This document shows positions 1-11,161 of a stretch of 64,000 bases of DNA, in pieces. The position numbers were made by a program, and so were the translations under genes. Origin of the DNA: Hyalella azteca (taxonomy: Eukaryota > Arthropoda > Malacostraca > Amphipoda > Hyalellidae); NCBI RefSeq assembly GCF_000764305.2, contig NW_025942174.1, positions 220,134 through 284,133 on the forward strand, read 5' to 3'. The stretch's first letter is position 1; the number at the start of each line of letters is the position of its first letter. The notes below the pieces were generated by a model. The model was not told where the DNA came from, did not search any database, and was given only the letters and a program-made list of their open reading frames with translations.

Positions 1-158
1 GTGTTGCTCGTGTACAGGCTGTGTGATGCTCGTGTACAGGCTGTGTGTTGCTCGTGTACAGGCTGTGTGTTGCTCGTGTACAGGCTGTGTGTTGCTCGTG
101 TACAGGCTGTGTGTTGTTCGTGTACAGGCTGTGTGTTGCTTGTATACATGCTGTGTGT
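1..158. repeat. 22-bp minisatellite, about 7 copies
   Basis: Near-identical 22-bp units containing GTGTTGCTCGTGTACAGG run from the window edge, so the array may continue to the left. The open frame across it is a repeat artefact. Bases 159-300 hold nothing I recognise. Confidence 0.9.
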
Positions 159-299
159 TCCTCTACTTTAACGCCAAGAAAGGCTGAGGTAAAAGTCTGC
201 TTGGAATTTAACCTCTACCAAAGCTGAAGTAATTTAAATTTTAGGCGTAATATCCGTAGACTTGTTTTCTGCGGCTGATGCATCAGGTCAAAATACTAA

Positions 300-475
300 C
301 TTCTATGAAGCGTATACATATGATATACAGTGTATATGATAGGTATGATATATAATTATTATATATGAATGGTGTGATATATAGGATGGGTATGATTTTT
401 ACGATGGGTGAGATATATGATAGGTATGATATATAAAATGGGTATGATATATATGAAGCGTATGATATATTATAC
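300..475. repeat. AT-rich low-complexity repeat (GATATATGATAGGTAT-like)
   Basis: Degenerate repeats of TATGATATATA and GGGTATGATATAT with variable spacing. The following 450 bases (476-925) are AT-rich and show no gene. Confidence 0.7.
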
Positions 476-927
476 AACATCGTTCAGCATGAAAAAGGCA
501 TAAAAATGTAAGCTTGTTTTAATTATGAAATATTAACACAAGAAATAATTTAATAGTTGATAATGAATAATTACAAGCAAAAAACAGAGCTGGTGGGTAC
601 TTCTGAAATAGCCAAGCACGTTTAGACGCATCAATGCCTAGGAAATTAAATACTATAGTCATCATAAAGGCGTTCATACATAATTTGTAGGAAATTTTAT
701 TGCTTCGCATTTTGTATACAATAAATGCGGGGAAGACTGACACGCTTGGAAATTCCAAATATAATATTGATAAGCGAACAGAAATTTTTGAGTAAGTTGT
801 TTAGTTCGACCACGATATCGGGTTGTAATTCCTAAACATTTTCGTGAATTGGCGTCACGATCTGCAAAACTGGACGAAATTGGAGGCTATTTTAACGGAT
901 GTTGAAAGTAAAGGCTATCGAGGTTTG

Positions 928-1283
928 TGGATGTGGTCCAGCAGGTGCTGGCCGGTGGATGTGGTCCAGTAGGAAATGGCTGATGGATGTGGTCCAGTAG
1001 GGTCTAGCTGGTGGATGTGGTCCAGTAGGGTCTGGCTGGTGGATGTGGTCCAGTAGGAGCTGGCTGGTGGATGTGGTCCAGTAGGGTCTGGCTGGTGGAT
1101 GTGGTCCAGTAGGAGCTGGCTGGAGAATGTGGTCCAGTAGGGTCTGGCTGGTGGATGTGGTCCAGTATGAGCTGGCTGGTGGATGTGGTCCAGTAGGATC
1201 TGGCTGGTGGATGTGGTCCAGTAGGAACTGGCTGGTAGATGTGGTCCTGTAGGAACTGGCTGGTGGATGTGGTCCAGTAAGAC
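928..1283. repeat. 28-bp minisatellite, about 12-13 copies
   Basis: The unit contains GTGGATGTGGTCCAGTAGG followed by a variable GTCTGGCTG or AGCTGGCTG end. Because 28 is not a multiple of three, the long minus-strand frames through it cycle over 84 bp, which shows they are not selected coding sequence. Confidence 0.92.
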
Positions 1284-2514
1284 CACATTTGTGGTCCAAC
1301 TTTATAGAACTAATTACTGATAGTTGTAGGCGAGTGTAATTAGGAAATCTACAATAGAAGTGGATAACTGATGAATGGAAATGATGATAGCCGGAGGAGA
1401 TAAATAAAATGATAAATGAATGTGTTGATGACATGCTGGGGAGGAAGATGGGAAGAGGGAGGAATGAGGGGAGGTCTGAGGGGAGGTCTGAGTTGGGGAG
1501 TAGTGGAGGAGATGGCTGGGAAATGGGGGGAGGAGGATGTGGGGATTGGGGTGAAGCAATCCCCGAGCATTTAATTTATCTGCCGGCGTTCGCCACAAAT
1601 TGCTAAATAATGACTACACCCAGTGGGTGGGGGGTGAGTGTGGGGGAGAGGGGATGAACAGAGACGAGGGAAGGGGTGAGGGTAGACGAGGGGGTAGCGA
1701 CTGGTGCATGGGTGAGGGGAGACAAGGATAGAGGGTAGTTAGTAAACTACTGAGGAGGGATGTGGAGAAAGATCCTAATCCTTGTATCGTATTCCACGTA
1801 CTGAAATCCTACTCTACCCCGGTACACGGAGGTATAGAAGGATCAGAATAAAATTGAAGTGCGAACTAAAATCCACAATTTCCAGGATTTTGATAGCGAC
1901 CTCCCAGAATACCAGGATTCCTGTAAACGGTGTTGCAGGAGCAGCAGGATTCCAGTCACGGTCCTGGATTGCGGAGTTGGGGGAAGTTTTCTGCAGCAAA
2001 CTTGGTCAAAATTTCGAGCTTTTGCCCGGCAAGTTGGCTTGGAGTTGCACAAGTTTGGGAATGATTTGTCAAATATCGTAATGCCTTTAAGATGGACGAG
2101 TTAGCTCGCTGAGACAACACCGAACCTTCGTACTATAGGCATTAAGTTGATCAGCACTTCTCCCCTCAGTCCCCTCACGCTCTTTGGGTCAGCGGGGACT
2201 TGGGTAACATGGGGACTTAGGGACGTGATGCTCTCAAAGTCCCACCGGGAACTGATGACTGCAGCATTCAGAGGCGTGTTATCGGAGGCCACTCACGAGA
2301 GGTTTGGATCTTGCACATTTATTTTTAGACCGATTATTGCGCTTTGGTTAACATTCTTTTTGGACTTCATTAAGTTCCATAGCTTTTTAAGTGCAGTAAG
2401 GCTTATTTTCATCCAATGAAGAGAACAAAAGGTTCAATTTTAGTCATTAGCGAGGGACGGATAGTATTTACTTCACGGGTCAGGAGAATAATATACGTCG
2501 TATTCACAGATACA
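1284..2514. other. Intergenic, GA-rich stretch; no gene seen
   Basis: Bases 1440-1740 are strongly purine-rich (GGGGAGG and GAGGGGAGA runs). Bases 2228-2259 share 29 of 32 bases with 4632-4663, centred on ATGCTCTCAAA and CCCACCGGGAAC, so this is a dispersed repeat of unknown type. No splice-bounded coding frame with a recognisable domain was found. Confidence 0.5.
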
Positions 2515-2912
2515 GTAAAAACAAGTACCTCGTAATATCAGATGCATCAATATGTACTCAGTAACATCAGATACAGTAACATGTACTTAGTAAAATCAGA
2601 TACAGCAACATGTACTTAGTAACATCAGATACATTAACATTTCTTTAGTAACACCAGAAACAGTAACATGTACTTAGTAACATCAGATACATTAACATTT
2701 ATTTAGTAACACCAGATACTGCAACATGTACTTAGTAACATCAGATACAGTAACATGTACTTAGTAACATCAGATACAGTAACATGTACTTAGTAACATC
2801 AGATACATTAACATTTATTTAGTAACATGAGATACATCAACATGTACTTGGTAACATCAGATACAGTAACATGTACTTAGTAATATCAGGTATGTACAGT
2901 AACATGTAATTA
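2515..2912. repeat. 29-bp minisatellite, about 13 copies
   Basis: The unit contains CAGATACAGTAACATGTACT, with diverged variants ending ATTAACATTTATTT. It is A/T-rich and has no open frame of interest. Bases 2913-3300 contain only a short G run at 3124-3132. Confidence 0.9.
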
Positions 2913-3302
2913 TATAGTGATATAATATGCATAAACGACTCTAAGGGAGTTTAAGTTTCTCATCACAACGACAATCTGAGCGCTTGCAATAAAATGAAAT
3001 GGAAACACAGTCGAGAAAAAGCTTGCTTAATGAGGCTGCGGTCATCAAATGTGTTAAATAAACACGGATTATATGAGGTGCTTAAGGGGTGATTACCCAC
3101 AGGGAGAGCGGTGGGGTACCCACGGGGGGGGGAAGATTAGTTAACATCAACAGCTGGGCTCACTACCCTATCGAAATTCGAAGACCTGTCAGCCGCTGGC
3201 ACACGGACGCCCCAGGTTCTTATGGCCGGGTAAATTAGAAGCTCTATGTCCGCATTAGGTTCCGGTTGCCGTAGCGAAATAAGCGCCGAAATGGAATCTT
3301 GT

Positions 3303-3393
3303 GNGGGTGCTGGGCTGGGTGCTGGGCTGGGTGCTGGGCTGGGTGCTGGGCTGGGTGCTGGGTGCTGGGCTGGTTGCTGGGTGCTGGGCTGGG
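3303..3393. repeat. 12-bp G-rich minisatellite with an N, about 7 copies
   Basis: The unit GGTGCTGGGCTG is repeated, and a single undetermined base lies at 3304 just inside the array. Regularly spaced GGG triplets make the + strand a good G-quadruplex candidate. The N suggests the assembler could not resolve copy number. Confidence 0.88.
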
Positions 3394-3569
3394 TGATCCA
3401 TATTATTATAAGTTATACTACTCCTTATTCTTCTGGTTACACCCTTTCCTCTCACTTGAATATTCTCTCGTTCTCTGCAGCCCTTGTTTCATCCCGTTTC
3501 CTCTTCCCCAAACCCCACTTGCACCCCTTCCTCACCACTCAATCCCTCCCCTCCCCAGCGGACACTCAT

Positions 3570-3785
3570 TGCCATAAACAAAGGCGGCGTGTCCACCGGC
3601 AGCATTTCTGGCGGCCGGGACACAAATGGCCGCTTTCTGGCCACGCACAACTGTCCAGCAGCCAGGCGCTGGCCGCACGCTGGCATTTTATGGCGGGCGC
3701 GCGGTGACCCATAACGCCTCGTTTATATTCACGACCGCGCCGCCGTAAATCGCTTAGATCGACGGCGCCGCTTTGCATAGCCGGG
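3570..3785. promoter_or_regulatory. GC-rich, motif-dense block; candidate cis-regulatory element
   Basis: A GC-rich block set in AT-rich and repetitive DNA. It holds a Sox/forkhead-like AAACAAAGG at about 3577, TTTATGG and CCATAA caudal-like sites near 3685-3712, and CGTAAATC at 3744. It is not repetitive within the window and has no convincing coding frame. A Shox-distal enhancer is possible, but this is inference from composition alone. Confidence 0.25.
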
Positions 3786-4170
3786 GCCTGCGTGGTGGTC
3801 AGGTGGTGGTGGACGGTGGTCAGGTGGTGGAGGATGGTGGTCAGGTGGTGGAGGACGGCGGTCAGGTGGTGGAGGACGGCGGTCAGGTGGTGGTGGACGG
3901 TGGTCAGGTGGTGGAGGATGGTGGTCAGGTGGCGGAGGACGGTGGTCAGGTGGTGGTGAACGGAGGTCAGGTGGTGGTGGACGGTGGTCAGGTGTTAGTA
4001 CATGGTGGTCAGGTGGTGGAGGACAGTGGTCAGGTGGTGGTGGACGGTGGTCAGGTGTTAGTACATGGTGGTCAGGTGGTGGAGGACAGTGGTCAGGTGG
4101 TGGTGGAATACGGTGGTCATTTGATGGAGGACGGTGGTCAAGTGGTGTAGGAAGTCGGTCAGGTGGTGGA
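3785..4170. repeat. 21-bp minisatellite, about 17-18 copies
   Basis: The unit contains GGTGGTCAGGTGGTGGAGGA with small substitutions. Being a multiple of three, it keeps several frames open on both strands, so the apparent proline- or glycine-rich ORFs here are repeat shadows. Confidence 0.92.
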
Positions 4171-4204
4171 TGACGGTGATTCCATTGTCTTTCAACGGAT
4201 GCCA

Positions 4205-4580
4205 TATATAGTCACCACCTGTGACTGCTATATGAATTCAAAAATTTCCACAGACGTCTTAGCCAAATCTTGTGAGTGCTATGAGGGTTCAAAACTTTTA
4301 AAAAGATGCTTTAGTCATTTTCCGTGACTGTTATGAGGATTCAAGATTTACAACAGACGCCTTTGTCACCTCCTGTGATTGCTATGAGGCTTCAAGACCT
4401 TCAACTGACACCTTAGTTACCTTCTGCGACTGCGTTATGAGGCTTTTAGGCTTTGACAGCCGTCTTAGTCACCTCCTGTGACTGTAATGAGGCTGCAGGT
4501 GAGCCATATAAGAGATGCCTTAGTCACCTGCAGTGACTGCCAAAGGCTTCAAGACTTTAAACAAGCGCCTTAGTCACCTC
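4205..4580. repeat. Degenerate ~57-60-bp tandem repeat, about 6 copies
   Basis: Each unit has a CTTAGTCACCTCCTGTGACTG core, an ATGAGGCTTCAAGACTTT middle and an ACAGACGC end. Copies differ at many positions, so this array is older than the homogeneous ones nearby. Confidence 0.75.
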
Positions 4581-4614
4581 TTGTTCTCACCTCCACCTGA
4601 GGGCATTCCAAGTC

Positions 4615-4790
4615 TGGAGGCTGTTTCGTTAATGCTCTCAAATTCCCACCGGGAACCGATGAGAGCTTCAAGTGTTGCAAGTGGCGACTGGATGACCGTT
4701 CCAAGGAAATATAGTAATGGCTTCCAATTACGTTCTCCTGTCGCCAATACCTTCAGGTCCCAATGGCCGGCAGCACTGCACACTTCTGCT
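4615..4790. repeat. Dispersed repeat fragment, second copy of the 2228-2259 motif
   Basis: Bases 4632-4663 match 2228-2259 at 29 of 32 positions. The surrounding 170 bases keep frames open on both strands, but I cannot name a product. It may be the edge of an unidentified mobile element. Bases 4791-5024 show nothing. Confidence 0.4.
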
Positions 4791-5024
4791 TAGGCTGCCT
4801 CGTTCAAACAGAACGAATGCCAACAAAATACACGCAACGCCACTTGCCACTAGAGCTGCGCTCTGGAAACTGCACGCAGGCTCTGTTTCTTGCTTGATCT
4901 TTTTTTTCACGGACGGTAACTAATCTACCAAGTCTTTAGGTACAAATAGCATTGATGCTCACATGTTTTGCGTAGATAATGGTTAAACTTATGCAATTCA
5001 TTCATTGAATTAGTTTTATTGCCC

Positions 5025-5285
5025 ACTTTACCTCACCTAACCATCCCTCCTACTTCACCTTACAAATTTTTCCTACTCTATCTCGACTAATCTTGCTACT
5101 TCACCACAACTAAACTTACTACATCATCTCAACTACCTTTCCTACCTAACATTAACTAACCTCGCATCATACCACAACTAGCCCTCTAACTTAAATACTT
5201 ATCTTTCTACCTCACCTACGCTAACCTTCCTAACTCACCACCACTAATCTCCCTACCTCATCACAAATAAGTCCTACCTGCTCAA
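5025..5285. repeat. Degenerate CT/CA-rich repeat (CTACCTCACC..AACTAA)
   Basis: About ten loose ~25-bp units pair a CTACTTCACC-like half with an AACTAATC-like half. Divergence is high, which indicates a decayed minisatellite. Confidence 0.55.
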
Positions 5286-5319
5286 GTAATCCCCAGAGGC
5301 AGGATGGTACCAAGTAGCA

Positions 5320-5560
5320 TATTTGCATGAGGCACGAGGCTGACTTCGTTTGTTGATGGCCGCGGCAATGCGGGATTTTTATCGAGTTTATGAAGACTTG
5401 GCGTTCGTTGATCAGAACCGAGAAGACATTAAATGGATTGCGGCAATAAGCAGGTTGATGGGCCCGTATTAGCGCATAATGTCGTGCATCTCATCGCTCC
5501 TGATGGCGCATGCCTTCAAGTGCAGCGATAACTTCGCGATGTTTACCGCATATGGAGCAC
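5320..5560. promoter_or_regulatory. Motif-rich non-repetitive block; candidate enhancer
   Basis: A unique-looking block between two pyrimidine-rich stretches. It carries an octamer-like ATTTGCAT near 5320, TTTTTATCG and TTTATGAAG sites, and a GC-rich centre. There is no coding signal. It is listed because its composition contrasts with its neighbours; the function is inferred. Confidence 0.22.
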
Positions 5561-5569
5561 CCTTGCCAT

Positions 5570-5960
5570 CCACCCTCATCCCTCAGACGTGTCCCTGCAC
5601 TACCTGGACCTCTGTCCCTTCACACTTGAATCTCCTCACATGTTTCTTCCTCTTTTCCTTCATATTTCTTTTCTTCCCGCATCTTTCCCTGCATACTTCT
5701 TTTCCTTCATATTTATTTTACATCACACTTCTTTTCCTTCATATTTCTTTATTCCTTCACACTTCATTCTCGACACTCCACTCCCCCTCACACCTCTCTC
5801 AACCACACAATTTTTCATCTCCAACCGCACCGTCCCTCATTTTTTCTACCTCATTTTCCTTTTCGTCATACTCAATAATTCTTCTCTGTATCATTTTAGA
5901 TCCATTTACGCTTCTTCTTTCCTTCATACACTCTTTCTCATGCATGCATTCAATGTAAGA
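5570..5960. repeat. Pyrimidine-rich low-complexity tract
   Basis: Loose repeats of CTTCATATTTCTTTTCCTTCA give long open frames on the + strand made almost only of F, S, L, H and P. Composition, not selection, explains them. Confidence 0.65.
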
Positions 5961-6054
5961 GTGCGGAGATGATGACCTGCAGATTTGTGTATTTTCCAGT
6001 TTTTTTTTGTAAATTTTGGTCGAAGGGCGTTCATCCACCGGCGTTTGAGGAGAA

Positions 6055-6250
6055 GTGTACACTTCACTTCAGAAGTGTACACTTCACCGGTGAAAAGTAA
6101 TTAAGAAGTGTACACTTCACTTCAGAAATGTACACTTCACATGTGAAGCGTAACTAAGAAGTGTACACTTCACCGGTGAAAAGTAATTAAGAAGTGTACA
6201 CTTCACTTCAGAAGTGTGCACTTCACTTCAGAAGTGTACACTTTACCGGC
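6055..6250. repeat. Tandem array of nested palindromes (GAAGTGTACACTTC)
   Basis: The perfect 14-bp palindrome GAAGTGTACACTTC recurs, joined by further palindromic cores ACCGGT and CACATGTG and spaced by AAAGTAATTAA. About seven copies lie in 195 bp. Single strands could form many alternative hairpins. Confidence 0.85.
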
Positions 6251-7840
6251 GCCCTTTTCGTTCCGGAATCTTCTCCCATGCATGCACAAATTGATGGTAC
6301 AGCGCGAAGCTCATATTTTGGCCCGGGTTCATGCTTTCCTTCAATTCAAATCAAATTTTTTTTTTCAAAATCTCTCTTGGTCTTACCGTCACACTGCCAC
6401 CCTCTCAATTTCTCTACCTCTCCCTTCATTCAAAATTTATTGCTCTGTCTATTCCGGCTGTATTCCGTTTATTTCATTCCCTCTATTTATTTCATTTTAT
6501 CCTTCAGATTTTCCTTAGTTTATTATTATTACTCGTCTCCCACTCTTCTCTTTATTGATGTACTTCTTATATATCCTTTCCGAAGAATATACTCTCGTAA
6601 TAACACAAATACTTTTACCACCTTTTGAATATATATATGCTAATGCGCTTAACAAATTGCGATCCCTATTCATATTCCGCCATAATATATGTTTTCCTCT
6701 CACAGTAATTATATTAATATTAATATTAATTAGCATAAGAATCAGCGAAACTGTGTTTAGAACAACTACACCAATGGATAGCAAAGGTAAAATTCAAGAT
6801 TTGAAAAAAAATTTGCATGACTCATATCGATTTGGGAACAGTGGTATAAATTCGGAAAACATATCCGGCTGGTAGTGATTAAACTATTGAAAACAGCCAT
6901 TTGAATCATAGTTCGCAATGATATGGTTTCTGATATATGAATACAGTTGTGCGCAATGCGCATCAGTGTACGTCAGGATGACTTTGCGTAACTAGTAAAT
7001 CTCAGAGTTGCTGGACACCGCGGCAGGAATTTCCGTCTTGGATTTATACTAGTTCAACCACCCCATCCAACTGTGCGGCTTCACTAGCTTTGAATTGAGC
7101 TACGTTACTGTTTAAGAGAGCGACGTATGTCTTCGGTCTCCATTGCATCGCATATAAGGATTTTGGAATCGCTGCATAATTTTGAAACAGTGTTCAATCC
7201 GCGATGCTCTGAACGTGGCAGTGAAACATTTTGTGCGTTCAATGGGAGAGCGTTTTTTCCGAGGGCAGTGAGACTGTCACAATGAGTTTTGATTTTTTTG
7301 CGCGCTGAAGATTATATTGGCTGAGTGATCACTTTTGCATCGAGGTTCAGAACACCTGCCCGGGATATTATACGGAGTTAGGGAGAGGGAAATTACATGG
7401 AAATTTCCTTCCACTTTGAGTTGGAGGGGTGGGGAGGAAGGTGCAACCCATTAGTCGAATTAGTTGGCATTTTGCTTGTTACGTAAGAAGCTGTTCGAGT
7501 AACTGCTCTTTGTAGCTTCATTTTTATTTGTCTTTTATAAACTTTGATCTTCAAATGAGACATTCTTTAAGGAGTCGGGACATATTATCTCCCGATCAAT
7601 ATAATCTACTGCTATCCATAGGATGTTTTTCCCGTCATATAAATGGAAAACACTGATTGAATACTTGCTTATGACAGCTCGAAGCTGAGGTCGATTTGCT
7701 GAATCATGAACTTGTTCACAAATATATTCTAAATTTTAATTAGAACAAATTATTCCTGATACACTTTACCTTAAAATTATTATTTATAATAATTATTTAA
7801 TTATTAAAAAATACAAGCACATACAACATGCCGCACATAT
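6251..7840. other. AT-rich intergenic DNA; no gene seen
   Basis: Bases 6330-6560 are pyrimidine-rich and 6705-6731 is an ATTAAT microsatellite. Frames here are short and lack splice context or recognisable domains on either strand. Confidence 0.6.
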
Positions 7841-7879
7841 CATGAACGTACAACAAATTTCTTATAATGGATATACCAC

Positions 7880-8310
7880 ACGTGCAATCCCTCACCCCAC
7901 GACGCATCCCTCGTATCCACGTGCCAGCCCTCACCCCTCATCATTCACCCCTCATCCCTCGTATCCACGTGCTCTCCCTCATCCCTCGTATCCACGTGCC
8001 ATCCCTCACCCCTCATCCCTCGTATCCACGTGCCATCCCTCGCCCCTCAACCCTCGTATCCACGTGCCATCCCTCACCCCACATCCCTCGTATCCACGTG
8101 CCACCCCTCACCCCTCGTATCCACGTGCCATATCCCTCACCCCTCATCCCTCGTATCCACGTGCCATCCCTCACCCCTCATCCCTCGTATCCACGTGCCA
8201 TCCCTCACCTCTCATCCCACGTATCCGCGTGCCATCCCTCACCCCTCACCCGTCGTATCCACGTGCTCTCCCTCACCCTTCATCCCTCGTATCCATGCTC
8301 CGCAAGTCGA
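7880..8310. repeat. ~24-34-bp minisatellite with an E-box in most units
   Basis: Units alternate between long and short forms built on CATCCCTCGTATCCACGTGC and ATCCCTCACCC. About twelve copies of the CACGTG hexamer occur in 430 bp. All three + frames are open through the array by repetition only. Confidence 0.88.
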
Positions 8311-8559
8311 TGGATGGCGCCACTTTTGCGACTATATTGTTCCTCTTGTGGTTCGTCAATACGTTTTTCCGTAGAGTTTTTCTGGAGGTCTCGAGGTCCG
8401 CCTTTAGTGGTTTGCTCCACCCAAGATTATAGCGGCGCCGCCCTCTGGCTGACATTTAGAGGGTTTACCCTCGGACTTTAACAGAGGTTCTTCCCCTCTG
8501 TCCAGCCCTCCGTTCCCCTAGACACGACCCTCGCTAACTGGGGATTGATTTCTTACAAG

Positions 8560-8880
8560 GTTTGTCGAGTTAGTGCTGTTTGCAGAGAATTAAGCTGGAA
8601 TTAACTAATGCCTGGGCCAAACACGCCGCTCGCCTGCCGTTCTGTTTACTGTATTTTCGAGGGGACTGGAGAGGCGATCTCGCGCTGGGGACTTCCTTCT
8701 TACCCAAAGCGTGGGATTTTTTATGAAGCGGGGCAGGACGTGGGGAATGAAAATGTTTGATTGCGGCACAGCGCTGGAATAAACGCGATTACATCATTAG
8801 CAGCTGCTGCCTCTAGCTGGCGACTCATATAGAGCCTGGCGTTTGCGGTGAGATGCAAATTAATGTGTAGGTGAGGTAGT
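8560..8880. promoter_or_regulatory. Unique motif-rich block; candidate cis-regulatory element
   Basis: Contains TTTTTTATGAAG near 8710, an ATTACATCATTAGCAGCTGC cluster near 8788 (homeodomain cores next to a CAGCTG E-box) and an octamer plus homeodomain site ATGCAAATTAAT near 8854. It is not repeated and not coding. Regulation of Shox is a guess from position and motif density. Confidence 0.27.
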
Positions 8881-10515
8881 ATATGAATTAATTGGCATTG
8901 ATTACTTAATGGACACTTAATTTATTATTTATTATTTGTTTGTATAATGACTTTCAACTTTGAGTTGATAATTGTTTGAATAGTTTATGGTTTTAAAATG
9001 GGAACAATTTATGAATGTTCTGGAGAGGAATGTTTTCCTCGCGATCGGAAGACTGGGTCACAGGGTGTTGTGTAAATTTATCTTATCATTCAACTCGTAG
9101 AATCCATTCACTATTAGCAACTTAATATTATAAATACAACATTTCCCACGCTTCACCATGCAGAGTGCTAACTCCCACAACGTGCTCAACCTTATATGCA
9201 ATAACTCGTAGCTAAGAATTTTCAGCCATCACCCACGTGCATATCGTGAGTCGAAGGTCTTGATGGTTATACCCGTAATACAAGGGTGACCACCAAGATG
9301 TCACTGCCACATAACGGTACTGTTTCCTCTACCGCTACTTTGTGCTAGCATCTTTACTTAAAAAGAAATATTCACCTATTTAACCCAAGATATAATCCTT
9401 CTCTTGCATCAAGTTTCATCCTTCCCTTTTCTACTGGAAAGAATTCCTTTCTAAAAGCTCCTTCTTTGAATTGAATTTTTTCTTTATCCGTTGTCATGCC
9501 ATGCACTCCATATTCCTATTTAGGAAAGTCATCTTTCTCTAACCTGCAAATGTAACTTCAACTTTTTTATTTCACAGGGGAAGAAACCTCCTGTCTACCC
9601 GCAGGTATTACATCTTCTTCGATGCCTTGAAGTCCCACTTCAAATTCCCCTCTAGTATTGAACAAGCTCCCCAATTCCTCTAAGGGAGGTATATTCCCCC
9701 ATTCCCCGCCGCCACTCCCCACGTTACGCCAGAAGCTCTTCAAACTTTGGCCGGCGAGGCTATTTTTCATGCAGTCAACCTAATGTTGCCTGTCACTCCT
9801 CAACCCCCCTTCCCAAGCTCCCCCTTTGATCCCCATCTGTAAACCCCGTCTGCTCCCAGCCTCTTCATCAGCACCCCATCCCTCTTTTATTCCCTCAGAC
9901 CCTTCACCCTCCTCCCTCTAACTTCCCCTCTTTTCAAGGACATTGTTCAGCCTCTTTCTGCGGACCCCCACCCATTTTTGTGTGCTCCTCTTTTCCCCTC
10001 TGCTCCCCATTCCTACTCCAGCTGCACCAGATCCCAGGAGCCGCCCAGTATTCCATATTACCACGACTCCAATTACCGCCCACTGCCATTCCATTTAAAT
10101 TCCAGACGCTCCGCCCTGCGCTCAGATAACATCTCACAGATTGCATGCTCCTCCTAGCAGCCAGATACAAATTTACGGCCACTCCTCCAATTCCCACATT
10201 CCAGATGAAATTTTCCGCTGCCAGCTTTATTCCCAGGTCACTGAATGATATTCCAGACTCCTTCTTCAATTCCCAAATTCCCGTCAAAACTGCTGACCTA
10301 GTCGCATCAGTGGAGATTCTCGTTGGAATTGAAGGAAACAATCCCGTAGGTTCTTCATCCCAGCATTACAACGAACTTAGAAGTCCATTAAACCACCATT
10401 AAATTCTGCCCATATCGACAAGACGATGCGAGTTTAACGCTCAGAGTCCCAGGCATTAACTGCTCATCGAATTCCCTCAGAATTCAGAGGGAAGATTCCG
10501 CCAGAATTCCGCTTC
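8881..10515. other. Intergenic; AATTCC/ATTCCC-rich tract, no gene recognised
   Basis: Bases 9580-10500 are rich in ATTCC and CCAATTCC words, which keep a 135-codon minus-strand frame (9934-10341) open without any known motif. I see a decayed low-complexity tract, not a gene. Confidence 0.55.
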
Positions 10516-10612
10516 ATGTTCATGACTGAGGACGCTTCATGACTGAGGACGCTTCATGACTGAGGACGCTTCATGACTGAGGACGCTTCATGACTGAGGG
10601 CGCTTCATGAAA
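10515..10612. repeat. 17-bp minisatellite, about 5-6 copies
   Basis: The unit GACTGAGGACGCTTCAT is repeated almost without change. The preceding unique sequence GCTTCATGTTCATGACTG resembles the unit, so the array may have grown in place. Confidence 0.9.
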
Positions 10613-10704
10613 ACTATTTAGTAAAGATCATTTAATTATCTTCATATTGCAATATTAATTCTTATTCTGTAAAATTTCCGAAACATTTTCTTACTGAAAT
10701 TCCT

Positions 10705-11161
10705 GTTCACAAGGAATTTAAAAGCAAAGAAAACGCCAAGAAAATTCACCATATCGATATTGAAAACGTTTCGGAGTCCAGCTCCATCATCAGTTCGACT
10801 AAACTAAAAATGAATAAAATCATTTTAGAAGTGTAAATTCAAATACTGGCAGAAAACCTAAACAAGACCTAAGATTATATCGAAATTTAATAAACACGAC
10901 TAGATTGGAACAACTTAGTCCTAGGGGTTATTTCGATATAATTTTAGGTCTTGTTTAGGCAACAGGCCATGGGCCTATGTCTTCAACGCCGACACTTCTA
11001 TTTTTTAGGTTTTATGTCTGTCTTTGAATTTTGACTTATAAAATGATTTTATTCATTTTTAGTTTAGTCGAACTGATGATGGAGCTGGACTTAGAAACGT
11101 TTTAAATATCGATATGGTGTATTTTCTTGGCGTTTTATTTGCTTTTAAATTCCTTGTGAAC
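10705..11161. mobile_element. 457-bp inverted-repeat (fold-back) element with hammerhead-like motifs
   Basis: The two halves are mirror images: GTTCACAAGG at 10705 pairs with CCTTGTGAAC ending at 11161, and the inner arms pair across 10855-10886 and 10931-10960. Each arm carries, in opposite orientation, a CTGATGA..GGAG..CTCC..GAAAC block (minus strand 10762-10799; + strand 11067-11097, the latter mutated to CTTA in the stem). Such a CTGANGA-stem-GAAA core resembles hammerhead ribozymes carried by Penelope-like retroelements. No protein is encoded. A related end is present at 60424-60504. Confidence 0.7.

Noticed and set aside
892..1434. 180-codon minus-strand frame with a repeated GPHPPASSYW-like pattern
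   Set aside because: It is entirely the translation of the 28-bp minisatellite; the period is not a multiple of three and all three frames are similarly open.
3729..4205. Proline-rich 158-codon frame
   Set aside because: By-product of the 21-bp array; no start context, splice sites or unique flanking codons.
9934..10341. 135-codon minus-strand frame
   Set aside because: Arises from an ATTCC-rich tract; no recognisable domain, and composition explains it.
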